The translations under genes and the position numbers were made by a program. The notes below the pieces were generated by a model. The model ran no database searches, had not been told where the DNA came from, and saw nothing but the letters and a program-made list of their open reading frames with translations. Positions 25,131-36,534 of a stretch of DNA of 64,000 nt are shown piece by piece; the first letter of the stretch is position 1; every line of letters begins with the position of its first letter. This stretch comes from Cymbidium sinense. Taxonomy: Eukaryota > Streptophyta > Magnoliopsida > Asparagales > Orchidaceae. The stretch is from positions 20,857,808-20,921,807 of the forward strand of contig CM038214.1 in the NCBI GenBank assembly GCA_021442155.1, written 5' to 3'.

Positions 25131-25618
25131 AATGGGTAGAACCTTGACGGCAGGAACTTCACCGTCAACCAGGCTCAGTCTAGATCTGGTGGTGGAGGAG
25201 AAGGCGGAGGCTACGATTATCACACTGGTGGTGGGTGATCTGGAGGTGCTGGTGGATATGGAGGTGGTGGTCAGAATAGTGTTGGTTATGGAGGAGGGAA
25301 GAGCAATGGAGGTTATAGTCATGGTGGTGGTGGAGGGAGAGATGGGTGATATGATGGCGGATCCCACTACTCGAGAGGTCGGGGTGGTCATGATGAGAAC
25401 TCGAGAAATTGAAGAATGACCGATCCAATTTGCAGCATATGGAGTTGTGTCTTTATAGTAGAGGCGATTCTTGCTATCTAGGGTTTTTGATTTGCTCTAT
25501 GTGTGCTCATTTTTGATCTATGTCGTCGCTTGTGTCTTAGAAAACTTGGTGTGATACTTGTTTGATGAAATTGAAAAGAAGAACTGTTGAATTTGAATTT
25601 GTTCTCTATAAAAAAAAA
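25131..25618 (+). pseudogene. GR-RBP processed pseudogene, copy 2 (best preserved)
   Basis: Frame 1 from 25,131 reads NG*NLDGRNFTVNQAQSRS, which is the end of the RRM of plant glycine-rich RNA-binding proteins. A Gly/Tyr/Arg-rich tail follows and ends HYSRGRGGHDENSRN with the natural stop TGA at 25,410-25,412. The frame is undisturbed for 93 codons but has three nonsense codons: TAG at 25,137 (Gln or Lys expected by family) and two TGA in the glycine tail. Most of the RRM is missing. The 3' UTR of about 200 bp ends TTTGTTCTCTA plus an A-run at about 25,610-25,618. GR-RBPs are RNA chaperones induced by cold and stress; this copy cannot make one. The TAG is shared with copies 4 and 5. Confidence 0.9.
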
Positions 25619-25999
25619 CTAAACCAAAATAAATAAAACCTAAACCTAAACCTAAAATAAACTAAACCTAAACCCTAAACTAAATAAAATAAAATAAACT
25701 AAAAATAAACCTAAACCTAAACTTAAAAATAAAACCTAAAATAAAAACCTGAAACCTAAACCCAAAAAATAAAATAAAAACCTAAACCTAAACCTAAAAA
25801 TAAAAAATAAAACCTAAACCTAAAAAAATAAAATAAAAATACAACTAAACTAAAACATAAATATAAACCTAAAACTAAACCAAAAAAAAGAAACTAAAAT
25901 AAACTTAAGCTAAAATAAATAAACCTAAAATAAATAAACTATATTAAATAAAACTAAAAGAAATGAAATAAACTAAAATAAATAAAAAGTAAACTAAAT

Positions 26000-26036
26000 A
26001 AACTTAAACCTACTGGTTTACTAAATTAAAAAAAAA
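26000..26036 (+). repeat. Hinge element
   Basis: AACTTAAACCTACTGGTTTA then CTAAATTAAAAAAAAACTC. Confidence 0.75.
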
Positions 26037-26853
26037 CTCTAAACACTAAACCCTAAAACCTACAACCGTAAACCCCAAACCCTAAACCTTAAACAAACCT
26101 TGAGCCCTAGTACCTAAAAACCTAAAATAAATAAAACCTAAATATAAAATAAATAAAAAACCTAAACCTAAATTAAATAAAAGAAATAAAATTAAATTAA
26201 AACCTAAATTAAAACCTAAACCTAAACCTAAACCAAAACACAAAAATAAAAAAATAAAAGAAATAAAAACTAAACTAAAATAAAATAAATAAAAACCTAA
26301 ACTAAACTAAAAAATAAAATAAACCTAAAAATAAATGACTTAAATAAAATAAAAAATAAACATAAAATAAAATAAAATCCTAAACTTAAAAAATAAACCT
26401 AAAAATATAACCTTAAAATAAATAAAAAAAGAAAACCTAAACCCTAAACTAAAAAATACCTAAAAATGAAATAAACAAAATAAAATAAACCTAAACATAA
26501 ACCTAAAATAAACTAAACCTAAACCCTAAACTAAATAAAATAAAATAAAATAAAAATAAACCTAATCCTAAACTAAAAAATAAAACCTAACAATAAACCT
26601 AAAATAAAAACCTAAAACCTAAACCTAAAAAAATAAAATAAAAACCCAAGCCTAAATCTTAAAAAAAAGAAAACCTAAACCTAAAAAATAAAATAAAAAT
26701 AAAACTAAACTAAAAAATAAACATAAACCTAAACCTAAACTAAAAAAAACTAAAATAAAAAACCTAAACTAAAATAAATAAAGCTAAAATAAATAAACTA
26801 AACTAAATAAAACTTTAAAAAATAAACTAAAATAAATAAAAATTAAACTAAAG

Positions 26854-26892
26854 AAACCTAAACCTAACAGTTTACTTAATTTTTTTAAAAAA
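26854..26892 (+). repeat. Hinge element
   Basis: AAACCTAAACCTAACAGTTT then ACTTAATTTTTTTAAAAAA, directly before CCCTAAACCC. Confidence 0.8.
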
Positions 26893-29367
26893 CCCTAAAC
26901 CCTAAACCCTACACCCTAAACCTTAAATCCTAAACCTAAAATCTAAACCTTAAACCATAAACCCTATACCTACAACCCAAAACCCTAAACCCTAAAAAAC
27001 ACTAAACCGTAAACCCTAAACCCTAACCCTAACCTTAAACCCTAAACCCTATACTCTAAACCCTAAAACCCTAGACCTTAAACCTTAAACTAACCCTAAA
27101 CCCTAAACCCTAAAACTCCTAAACTCTAAAGACTAAACCTTAAGCTAACGCTAAACCCTAAACCCTAAAAACCTCAACCTAAACTAAATAAACCAAAAAT
27201 AAAATAAATAAAAAACTTAAACCAAAATTAAAAAAAATTAGAAAATAAATAAAACCCTAAACTAAAACCTAAACTTAAGCCTAAAAATAAAATAAAATAA
27301 ACTAATAAAAATAAACTAGGATAAAATAAATAATAACCTAAATAAACTAAAAAATAAAATAAACCTAAGAATAATAAACCAATATAAAATAAAAACTAAA
27401 TGTAAAATAAAAATAAAATAAACCTAAAAAACCTAAATTAAAAGGAATTAAAAATAAAATAAAAACTTAAATCTTAAAAATAAACCTAAAAATAAAATCT
27501 AAAAATAAATAAAAAATAAAACCTAAACCCTATACTAAAAAAAAACATAAACCTAAAATAAAATTAAAATAAACTAAACTAAAATAAATAAAACCAAAAC
27601 CTACACTTAAACCTAAACTAAATATAATAAAATAAACCTAACCCTAAACTAAAATAAAATAAAGTCCTAAACCTCAACGTAAAAATAAAAAATAAAACCT
27701 AAACCTAAAAAATAAAATAAAATAAAACTCAACTAAAAAAATTAAACCTAAACCAAAACCTAAAAAAATAAACTAAAATAAAAAACTTAAACTAAAATAA
27801 ATACACCTAAAAATAAAAAAAAAAAAATTAAATAAAAAAATAAAAATAATAAATATAAATTTAAAATATAAACCCTAAAAATCCCTAAATAAACCCTAAA
27901 GCTTAAACCTCTAAACCCTAAACCCCAAAAAAAACCCTAAAAAACCTAAAACCTAAACTAAGTAAACCTAAAATAAAATAAATAAAAATACTAACCTAAG
28001 TAAAATAAAACCTAAACTAAACCTAACCTAAACCAAAAAAATAAAATAAATTAAATTAAATAAAAATACACTAAAAGAAAATAAATAAAAATAAAAATAA
28101 ACTATAAATAAAATAAACCTAAGAATAAAAAACATAAATAAAATAAAAACTAAACTTAGAAGAAAAATAAAATAAACCTAAAAATGAAAATAAAATAAAA
28201 CCTAAAAAAAAATAAACCTTAAAATAAAATTTAAATATAACTAAATAATAAAAACCAAACCCAAAACCAAAAAAAAAACTTACAACCCTAAACCATAAAT
28301 CACAACTCTTAAACCCTAAAAAATCCTAAACCTTAAACCCTAACCTTTAACCCTAAACCCTGAAAGCATAAATCCTAAAACCCTAAATCCTAAACCCTAA
28401 ACCCTAAATCCTAAACCCTAAACCCTAAACCCTAAACCTAAACATAAATCTAATCCCTAAATCCTAAATCCCTAAACTAACCCTAAACCTAAACCTTAAA
28501 TTGTAACCCTAACCTTAACCCTAAACCCTAAATTGTAACCATAACCTTAACCTTAAACCCTAAACCTAAACCCTAAACCCCAAACCCTAAACCCTAAGCT
28601 TTAAACCCTAAACCCTAAACACTAAAAACCTAAAATCCTAAACCTAAACAAAATAAAACCTAAAAATAAAATAAAAAAATCTAAACCTAAATAAAAACCT
28701 AAACTAAAACCTAAACCTAAACCTATAAATAAAATAATAAAAAAATCAAACTAAAATAAAATAAATAAAAACCTAAACTAAACTAAAAAAATAAAATAAA
28801 CTTAAAAACAAAAAACCGAAATAAAATGAAAACTAAATGAAAAATAAAAATAATGTAAACCTGAAATAAAATCAAATAAAAATTAAATATAAACCTAAAC
28901 CTTAAAAATAAACATAAAAATAAAACCTAAAAACAAATAAAAAATAAAATCTAAACCTTAAGCTAAAAAAACCTAAACCTAAAATAAACAAAATAAAATA
29001 AATCTAAACCCAAACTAAAATAAATAAAATTTGAACCTTAACCCTAAACTAAATAAAAAAAATAAACTAAAAATAAACTTAAACCAAAACTAAAAAATAA
29101 AAAAAATAAACCTAAAATAAAAATCTAAAACATAAACCTAAAATAATAAAATAAAAACCTAAACTAAACCTAAAATAAAAAATTAAATTAAACCTAAAAT
29201 ATAAATTAAAATAAAACTAATCTAAAAAGTAATCATAAACCTAAACCTAAACCTAAAAATAAACTAAAATAAAAACCTAAATTATAATAAATAAGCTAAA
29301 CTAAAAAAATAAACATAAATAAAAATTAAAAATAAAATAAACTTATATAAATAAAAAATAAACTAAA

Positions 29368-29410
29368 TAAACCTAAACCTACCGATTTACTTATTTTTTT
29401 TTATAAAAAA
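29368..29410 (+). repeat. Hinge element
   Basis: AAACCTAAACCTACCGATTT then ACTTATTTTTTTTTATAAAA, directly before CCCTAAACC. Confidence 0.8.
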
Positions 29411-31127
29411 CCCTAAACCTAAACCGTAAAACAAACCCTAAACCCTAAACCTACAACACTAAACCTACAACCATAAACCCTAAACCCTAAACTTAAAATA
29501 AACTAAACCTAAGCTTTAAACTAAATAGACTATAATAAACTAAAAATAAACCTAAACCAAAAACTAAAAAATAAAACCTAAAAATAAACTTAAAATGAAA
29601 AGCTAAAACAAAAACCAAAACTTAAAAATAAAAAATAAAATCTTAACTGAAAAAATAAAATAAAAATATAACTAAACTAAAAAAACCATAAACCTTAAAA
29701 CCTAAACCCTAAACCCTAAATCCTAAACCCTAAACCCTAAACCCTAAAACTAACCGTAAACCCTAAACCCTTAAACCCTAAACTAAACATAAACCCTAAA
29801 CCTTAAACATTAAACCAAAAACCCAAAACCTTAAACTAAACATAAACCCTAAATCCTAAACACTAAACCTAACTAATTTTAAATCTAAAATAACTAAACT
29901 TAAACCCTAATCTAAACCTAAACCCTAAACCATAAACTAACTTAAACTATAAACCTTAAACCTAAAACCCTAAACTAAAGTTTAAACTCTAACCTAAACT
30001 CAACACTAAAATCTAAACTAAACTATACCTAAACCTTAAACTCCTAAAATGTTAAACCTTAAACTTAAAACCCTAAACCTAAACTAAAATTAAACTCTAA
30101 ACCCTAAACCATAAACCCTAACTCTAAACCCTAAACTTAAACCTAAAACCCAAAACCCAAACAAAACCCAAAACCCAAAACCCAAAATCCTAAAAAACCC
30201 AAAATAAAACCTAAACCATAAACCCAAACCTAAACCCTCAACCCCAAATACCTAAAAAGGTAAACCCTAAGCCTTGAACCCAAAACCCTAAAACCCTAAA
30301 CCCTAAACCCTAAACCCTTAACCTTAAAACCTACAACCCCAAACCCTAAACCCTAAACCCCAACCCCTAAACCCTAAACCCTAAACCTTAACCCTTAAAA
30401 CCTAAAACCTTAAACTTGAACAAAATAAAACATAAAAATAAAATAAATAAAACCTAAAAACAAATAAATAAAAAACCTACATAAAAACCTAAACCTAAAA
30501 CTCAACCTTAAAAAAAATTAAACTAAAATAACATAAAATAGAAACCTAAACTAAACAAGAAAAAATAAAATAAACCTAAAAATAAAATAGCTAAATAAAA
30601 TAAAAACTAAAAGTAAAATAAAAATAAAATAAAATAAAAGATAAATAAAAACCAAAACCTAAAAAATAAACCTAAACATAAACCCTAAACTAAAAAAAAA
30701 ACTAAACTTAAAATAAACAAAATAAAATAAACCTAAACTTAAACTAAAATAAATAAAGCCTATACCTAAACCTAAAATAAACTAAACCTAAACCCTAAAC
30801 TAAATTAAATTAAATAAACTAAAAATAAACCTAAACTTAAAATAAAAATATAACCTAAAAATAAACATAAAATAAAAACCTAAACCTAAACCTAAAAATT
30901 AAAATAAAATACAAAACATAAACATAAAAATAAAAAATAAAACTAAAACCTAAAAAATAAAATAAAATTAAAACTAAACTATAAAATAAAAATAGACCTA
31001 AACATAAACCTAAGAAATAACCTAAAATAAATAGACTTAAATTAAATAAACATAACTAAATAAAGAAAATAAATTTAAATAAAAACAAAAAAATAAAAAA
31101 ACTAAAATAAATAAAAAATAAACTAAA

Positions 31128-31168
31128 TAAACCTAAACCTATTGATTTACTTAATTTTTTTAAAAAAA
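31128..31168 (+). repeat. Hinge element
   Basis: AAACCTAAACCTATTGATTT then ACTTAATTTTTTTAAAAAAA. It is about 1.76 kb from the previous hinge. The RTE fragment inserts about 135 bp after its end. Confidence 0.8.
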
Positions 31169-31302
31169 TCCTTAAATCCTAAACCTTCAACCTTAAAACC
31201 CTAAACCCTAAACCCTAAAACATAAACCCAAAAAACCCTAAACCCTAAAGCCTAAACCCTAAACCCTAAATTGACCATAAACCTTAAACCCTAAACATTA
31301 AA

Positions 31303-31303
31303 C

Positions 31304-31339
<36 letters not shown>
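31303..31339 (+). repeat. (CAA)n microsatellite = (TTG)n tail of the RTE LINE
   Basis: About twelve CAA units. On the minus strand this is the TTG tail after GGGATTAAGGC. Plant RTE-type LINEs characteristically end in a short (TTG)n microsatellite instead of poly(A). Confidence 0.9.
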
Positions 31340-31340
<1 letters not shown>

Positions 31341-31352
31341 GCCTTAATCCCA

Positions 31353-32985
31353 CTAGGTGGGGTTGGGTACATGAATCCTTCGTCTCCATTGTGTGCTATT
31401 ATGTGTCAAATTCTCATCTAATTCAAGTATACTAAGATCATTATTTATACATCTTAACCAAGTCTTTTTAGGTCTACCTATACCTTTATTATCATAAGGC
31501 AAATCTAATGCATCTACTCTCCTAATCTCATCTAACACGCTTTATGTGGCCAAACCATCTAACTCTCCTAATCTTATCTACCACTGGAGCTACTCCAACT
31601 TTTTTCAACATACTATTTTGCATTCTATCTCTAAGAGTAAAGCCACTCATCCACCTAAGCATCCTCATCTCTATAACACTTAACTTAGTCTTATGCTTCT
31701 TTTATTGGCCAACATTCTGCACATAAGTCATCAGGTCTTACCACCATCTTATAAAATTTTCCCTTAAGTTTAAGTGGAACTTTTCTATCACATAATAGGC
31801 CAGATCCATTCCTCCACTTCAACCATCCGACTTGAATTCTACTAATAACATCTCCATTTATCTCACCATCATTTTGGACAATAGGCCTAAATATCTGAAT
31901 CGCTCACTCTTATTAATGACTTGATCACCTAAAGTCACAACACTATCACTAAAACTTCTACAACTAAAATTACACTCCATATATTCGCTTTAGATCTACT
32001 TAAACAAAACCTAGACTCTAAAGTTCCTTAATTCAAGTTTGTTGGACTCTCTCTAGTCTTATCAACAAGAAGAATGTCATCAAAAAAAGCATACACCAAG
32101 GTACATCTTCTTGTAAATGCCTCGTAAGATAATCCAATAACTAAAGTAAAAAAGATAAGGGCTTAATGTTGATCCTTGATGTAATCCAATAAAAAGGAAA
32201 ATATTTTGTCAATCCTCCTGTGTTTGGACACAAGTAACAACTCTAGTATACATATCCTTAATGACTTGAATATAACCAATATTAACTCCTTTCGCTCTAG
32301 AACTCTCCAAAGAATATCTCTTGAGAAATTATCATAAGCTTTCTAAATCAATAAATATCATATGTAGATCCTTCTTACTTTCTAGATGCTTCTATCAAAC
32401 CTCTAACAAATGTATAGCATCCATAGTAGATCTACCTAGCATGAAACCAAACTGATTGAGAAACTTCTGTATCACATCGTAACCTATGCTCAATTACTCT
32501 CTCCCATAATTTTAATGTATGGCACATTAACTTAATTCTTCTATAATTTGCACACTCTTGTGCATCACCTTTATTTTCTCCACTCATCTGGCATCTTTTT
32601 AGTCTTTAAAATAACATTAAAAAGATTTGTAAGCCAAGAAATTCCTTGATCTCCTAAACATTTCCACACATCTATTGGAATATTATCCGTCCTACATTTT
32701 TTCCACATTTCATTTTCTTTAAAGCTTCACTAACTATTTACTAATAAATATAAATGAAATTCTCTATTATTGTTTAGGTATTAAGGTTGCTAAAATCAAT
32801 CGTACTTTCAAATCCTTCATTGAAAAGTTTATTAAAATATCTAATCCACCTATTTTCAATATCTTTTCTAAGAAAAGCACTTTATTATTTTCATCCAACC
32901 CCTCACTTGAACTATGTCTTTACTTCTCCTATCTCTTTGCTTGGCTAACTTATACATACATCTTTCTCCAAACCTAAGGCAGCAA
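31353..32985 (-). pseudogene. RTE polyprotein remnant (reverse transcriptase to C-terminus)
   Basis: Minus-strand reading begins ERCMYKLAK in the endonuclease-RT linker, then a broken RT. The intact C-terminal piece of 61 codons (31,353-31,538) reads GRPKKTWLRCINNDLS and WRRRIHVPNPT, the conserved end of plant RTE polyproteins (often annotated as 'craniofacial development protein 2-like' or 'endonuclease/reverse transcriptase'). Numerous frameshifts lie between 31,540 and 32,985. Its C-terminus is the part that the copy at 54.7-57.6 kb has lost. No activity expected. Confidence 0.8.
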
Positions 32986-34297
32986 CTTAAAATAATAAAC
33001 TAAAATAAATAAACCTAAATAAATAAATTAAACTAAAATAAATAAAATAAACTAAATAAACTAAACTAATGGTTTACATAATTTTGAAAAATAAAAATCA
33101 GATGAAATAAAAAAAACCACCCTAAACTTACACCCTAAAATCTAAACCCTAAACCCTAAACCCATGTCCTAAAACTTAAGCTTAAACCCTAAGACCTGTA
33201 AACAGCAAGCCAGATCTTAAACCCAGAGACTCTAAACAAACCCTAGGCCTGAAGCCACTAGGCAGCAAACCCCTAAGCCCTAAAAAACACAAAAACTAAA
33301 CTGAAACCTAAACTAAATAAAACCTAAAAAATAAAAAAAATAAATGAAGCCTAAACTAAATAAGATATAAATAAAATAAATAAAACTAAATAAACCTAAA
33401 AAAGATAAAATAAAATAAAAAAATAAAACCTAAATAAAATAAAATTAAACTTAAAATAAAAATAAAATAAACCTAAGATAAATAAAAAATAAATCCTAAA
33501 CCTAAAATAAACATAAAATAAAACCTAAAATAAATAATATAATAGCTAAACTGAAACTAAATAAAAATAAAATAAAACCTAAAGCCTAAAATAAAACTAA
33601 AGCTAAACTAAATGATAAATAAAATAAATTAAGGAAAACCTAAGCTTAAACTAAAAATAAAAAAAACAAATAAACTAAAATAAAACCTAACTAAAACCTA
33701 AAAAAATAAAATAAAATAAAACTAACCAAAATCTAAAATATAAACTAAAACATAAACTAAATATAAAATAAAATAAAACTAAACTAAAAACTAAACATAA
33801 ACTTAAACTAAAAAATAAACTAAAATAAAAGCTAAACAAAATAAATAAAAAACTAAATAAAAAAAAATAAATATAAATATAAATAATAAAATAATCTATA
33901 TAAATAAAAACTAAATAATCTAAATAAACCTAAACAAACCTAAACCTACTAGTTTACTTGATTTTTTTTAAAAAAAACCCTAAACACTAAACCCTAAACA
34001 CTAAACCCCAAATCCTAAAACTAACCCTAAACCCTAAGCCTACAACGCTGAACCTACAACCCTAAACACTAAACCCTAAACCCTAAACCTTAAAAAACTC
34101 TAAATCCCCCTAAACCTAAACCTAAACCCTATACCCTATACCTAAACCTACAAACCCTAAAAACCTAAATCCTAAACCCAAAATCCTAACCCTAAACCCT
34201 AAATACTAGACCTCTAACCCTAAACCAAAACTTAAAGTAACTAAATAAATTAAGAAATAAACCTAAAACCAAAAACTTGATAAACCTAAACCCTAAT
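32986..34297 (+). repeat. Alternating type II and type I arrays
   Basis: TAAAA-type to about 33,110, a short CCCTAAA block to about 33,290, TAAAA-type to 33,925, hinge, then CCCTAAA-type. A weak hinge-like switch (ATGGTTTACATAATTTT) lies near 33,070. The last 70 bp, with AAAGTAACTAAATAAATTAA, is the shared 5' flank of the GR-RBP copies. Confidence 0.85.
33926..33977 (+). repeat. Hinge element
   Basis: CCTAAACCTACTAGTTTACT then TGATTTTTTTTAAAAAAAAC; matches the consensus almost perfectly. Confidence 0.85.
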
Positions 34298-34749
34298 AAT
34301 GGGGCCGATGGTAGGGGAACATCATAACTGTGCTCACAGATCGATCTAGCGTTGGTAGGAAGCGGCGAAGCATCAGTTGGTGGTGGGGGATCGGAGGTCG
34401 GCGGTTGATAACAAGGTGGTGGCTGTGGCGATGAGTGTTTATGGAGAGCCGGGAGGCGAGGAGTTCGCCATGGTGGTGGTGGAGGAGAGAGATCGAGGGA
34501 TCGATTGTGGAGCAGAGGAAGGCAAGGGGAATTGGAGAAAATTGAGGAGCAGCTTATCAGATCACTACTTGGAGCGTATCTTTATAGTAGAGACTATTCT
34601 AGTTATCTATGATTTTTGAATTTCTCTATGCATGCTCATTTTTTATCTATGTCATCGCTTGTGTCTTAGAAAACTTGGTGTGTTACTTGGTTGATGAAAT
34701 CGAAAAGAAAAAATGTTGAAAATGAATTTGTTCTCTACTAAAAAAAAAA
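34298..34749 (+). pseudogene. GR-RBP processed pseudogene, copy 3 (most diverged)
   Basis: Begins AATGGGG where the other copies have AATGGGTAG, so the diagnostic nonsense codon is lost or rearranged. The glycine-rich part is heavily changed, although GGTGGTGGTGGAGGA-like runs remain. An open frame from 34,377 to 34,619 (80 codons) is a chance frame through this decayed part and the UTR. The 3' UTR landmarks TTAGAAAACTTGGTG and GAATTTGTTCTCTA and the A-run at about 34,741-34,749 are well preserved. Both flanks match those of copy 4, 1.76 kb downstream, so copies 3 and 4 arose by duplication of the surrounding DNA. Confidence 0.82.
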
Positions 34750-36054
34750 CCTAAATCCTTAAATCCTAAACTAAAACTTGAACCCTAGACCTAAAACTTA
34801 AACCCTCAACACTAAATCCTAAACCCTAAAAATCCTAAAATAAAATAAACCTTAAAGCGCAAAACCCTAACACAATACCTAAACAAACCCAAATCCTAAA
34901 CACTAAACCCTAAAAAGACCACTAAACCCTAAACCCAAACCCTAAATCCTACAACCCTGACCATAAACATTAAACACCAAACCCTGTACTATACCCTAAA
35001 GCCTGACCCTAAACCTTAAAACCAAGACTTAAACCTTAATCACACTAAAACTAAGATAGATAAACTTAAACCTAAATAAAATAAAAAAATAAAATAAAAC
35101 CTAAACTAAACCTGAGCTTGACTACTTAAAAAATAAGATAAAATAAAATAAAATAATATAGATAAGATAAATAAAAGCAACTAAACTAAAATATAAAGAT
35201 AAAGGCTTAAATAAGATAAACTAAATGTATAAAGAATAATAATAAACCTAAGTTTAGATAAATAAAAAACTAAATAAGAGCCTAAACCTAAAAATAAACC
35301 TAAAATAAAGTATAAGATAAACCCTAAACTAAAAGTAAAACCTATTAAATAGACAGATAAAATAAACCTAAACTAAAATAAATAAACCTATACTGAGCCT
35401 AAACTAAATAAAATAAAATAAAGAAAAAATAAACTAAAGCTAAAGCTAAAGATAAAAAATAAACCTAAGATTAAAACCTAAAACTTAGGCCTAAAATAAT
35501 AAAATAAAATCTAAACTAAACCTAAAAGAATAAAACTAGACCTAAACCTAATAAATTAAAATAAAACTAAACTAAAGTAAACATAAACATGAAACTAAAC
35601 CTAAAGTAAACTAAAATAAATAAACCTAGGCTAGATAAATAAATAAACCTAAAATAAATAAAAAACTAAATAAAAATGGAAAATAAACAAAAACTAATAT
35701 AAATAAAAAATAAACTAAATAAACCTAAACCTACCGATATACTTTTTTTTTTTAAAAAAACCCTTAAAACCTAAACCCAAAATAAACCCAAAACCCACCT
35801 AAAACCTAAACCCTAAACAAACCTTAAACCCTAAAAATCCTTAAATCCTAAACCATAAACCCTATACCCTATACCCTAAACCCTAAACCCTAACCCTAAA
35901 CTCAAACCCTAAAGTCTAAACCCTAAACACAAAAACCCTAATCCCTAAACCCTAAACCCCAAACCCTAAACCTAAACATAAAGTAACTAAATAAATTAAA
36001 AAATAAATCTAAACCCTAAAACGTGATTAACCTAAACCTAAACCTAAACCCAAG
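34750..36054 (+). repeat. Type I and type II arrays between GR-RBP copies 3 and 4
   Basis: CCCTAAA-type to about 35,050, TAAAA-type with AAGATAAA variants to 35,720, hinge at 35,721-35,760, then CCCTAAA-type. No genes. Confidence 0.85.
35721..35760 (+). repeat. Hinge element
   Basis: AAACCTAAACCTACCGATAT then ACTTTTTTTTTTTAAAAAAA, before CCCTTAAAACC. It lies about 1.78 kb from the previous hinge. Confidence 0.8.
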
Positions 36055-36534
36055 AATGGGTAGAACCTTGACGGTAGGAACATAACCATGTACCATGCTC
36101 AGTCTAGATATGGCAGTGGAGGCAAAGGCGGAGGCGGCAGTTATCGCAGAGGTGGTGGGAGATCTAGAGGTGCTAGTGGATATGGAGGTGGAGGTCAAAG
36201 CATTGGTAGTTATGGAGGGAGGAGCGTGAGGTTACATCCATGGTGGTGGACGAAGAGATCAGGGATATGATGGTGGATCCCATTACTCAAGAGGCCCTGG
36301 GAGTTCTGATGTGAAATAGAGAAACTGAAGAATGATTGATCCGATCTAATACTTGTGGAACTATGTCTTTATAGAAGAGACAATTCTAGCTATCTAGGAT
36401 TTTTGACTTTCTATATGCATGCACATTTTTTATCTATGTCGTCGCATATGTCTTAGAAAACTTGGTATGTTTCTTGGTTGATTAAATCGAGAAGAAGAAA
36501 TGTTGAATTTGAATTTATTCTCTTTTAAAAAAAA
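36055..36534 (+). pseudogene. GR-RBP processed pseudogene, copy 4
   Basis: Frame 1 from 36,055 reads NG*NLDGRNITMYHAQSRYG, then a Gly/Ser/Arg-rich tract (GGGRSRGASGYGGGGQ) up to a shift near 36,230. The TAG codon at 36,061-36,063 is the same nonsense change as in copies 2 and 5. The 3' UTR has TTAGAAAACTTGGTA and GAATTTATTCTCT, with an A-run at about 36,526-36,533. The 5' flank (AAAGTAACTAAATAAATTAA) and 3' flank are shared with copy 3. Non-functional. Confidence 0.88.

Larger units (their letters stand above)
25619..31302 (+). repeat. Alternating type I and type II arrays, four hinges
   Basis: No genes. TAAAA/CCTAAA arrays alternate with CCCTAAA blocks (about 26,036-26,110, 26,893-27,180, 28,270-28,630, 29,411-29,490, 29,690-30,420 and 31,169-31,302). 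Hinges are listed separately at 26,000, 26,854, 29,368 and 31,128. The section 29,690-30,420 is the longest CCCTAAA block and contains AAACCCAAAACCC variants. Confidence 0.85.
31303..32985 (-). mobile_element. RTE-type LINE, 5'-truncated 3' part
   Basis: About 1.68 kb on the minus strand. The 3' end (31,303) carries the TTG tail; the 5' end (about 32,985) is cut inside the polyprotein at a point equal to about 56,086 of the longer copy. The two copies are close: for example the strings GGATTACATCAAGGATCA and GACATTCTTCTTGTTGATAA occur in both. It lies antisense to the CCCTAAA strand, unlike the L1-type LINEs and GR-RBP copies. This fits the (TTG)n-ended RTE type, which does not depend on poly(A). 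Confidence 0.88.

Noticed and set aside
25119..25428. Open frames on both strands over GR-RBP copy 2 (Ser/Thr-rich, His-rich and Val/Glu-rich)
   Set aside because: Shadow frames of the glycine codons GGN in other phases. The true frame is the one reading NLDGRNFTVNQAQSRS.
31303..31339. Independent (CAA)n microsatellite locus
   Set aside because: It sits exactly at the 3' end of the RTE element and is its TTG tail.
34377..34619. 80-codon frame starting MVVGDRRSAVDNK
   Set aside because: Crosses from the decayed glycine tract into the shared 3' UTR of GR-RBP copy 3; not the ancestral frame.
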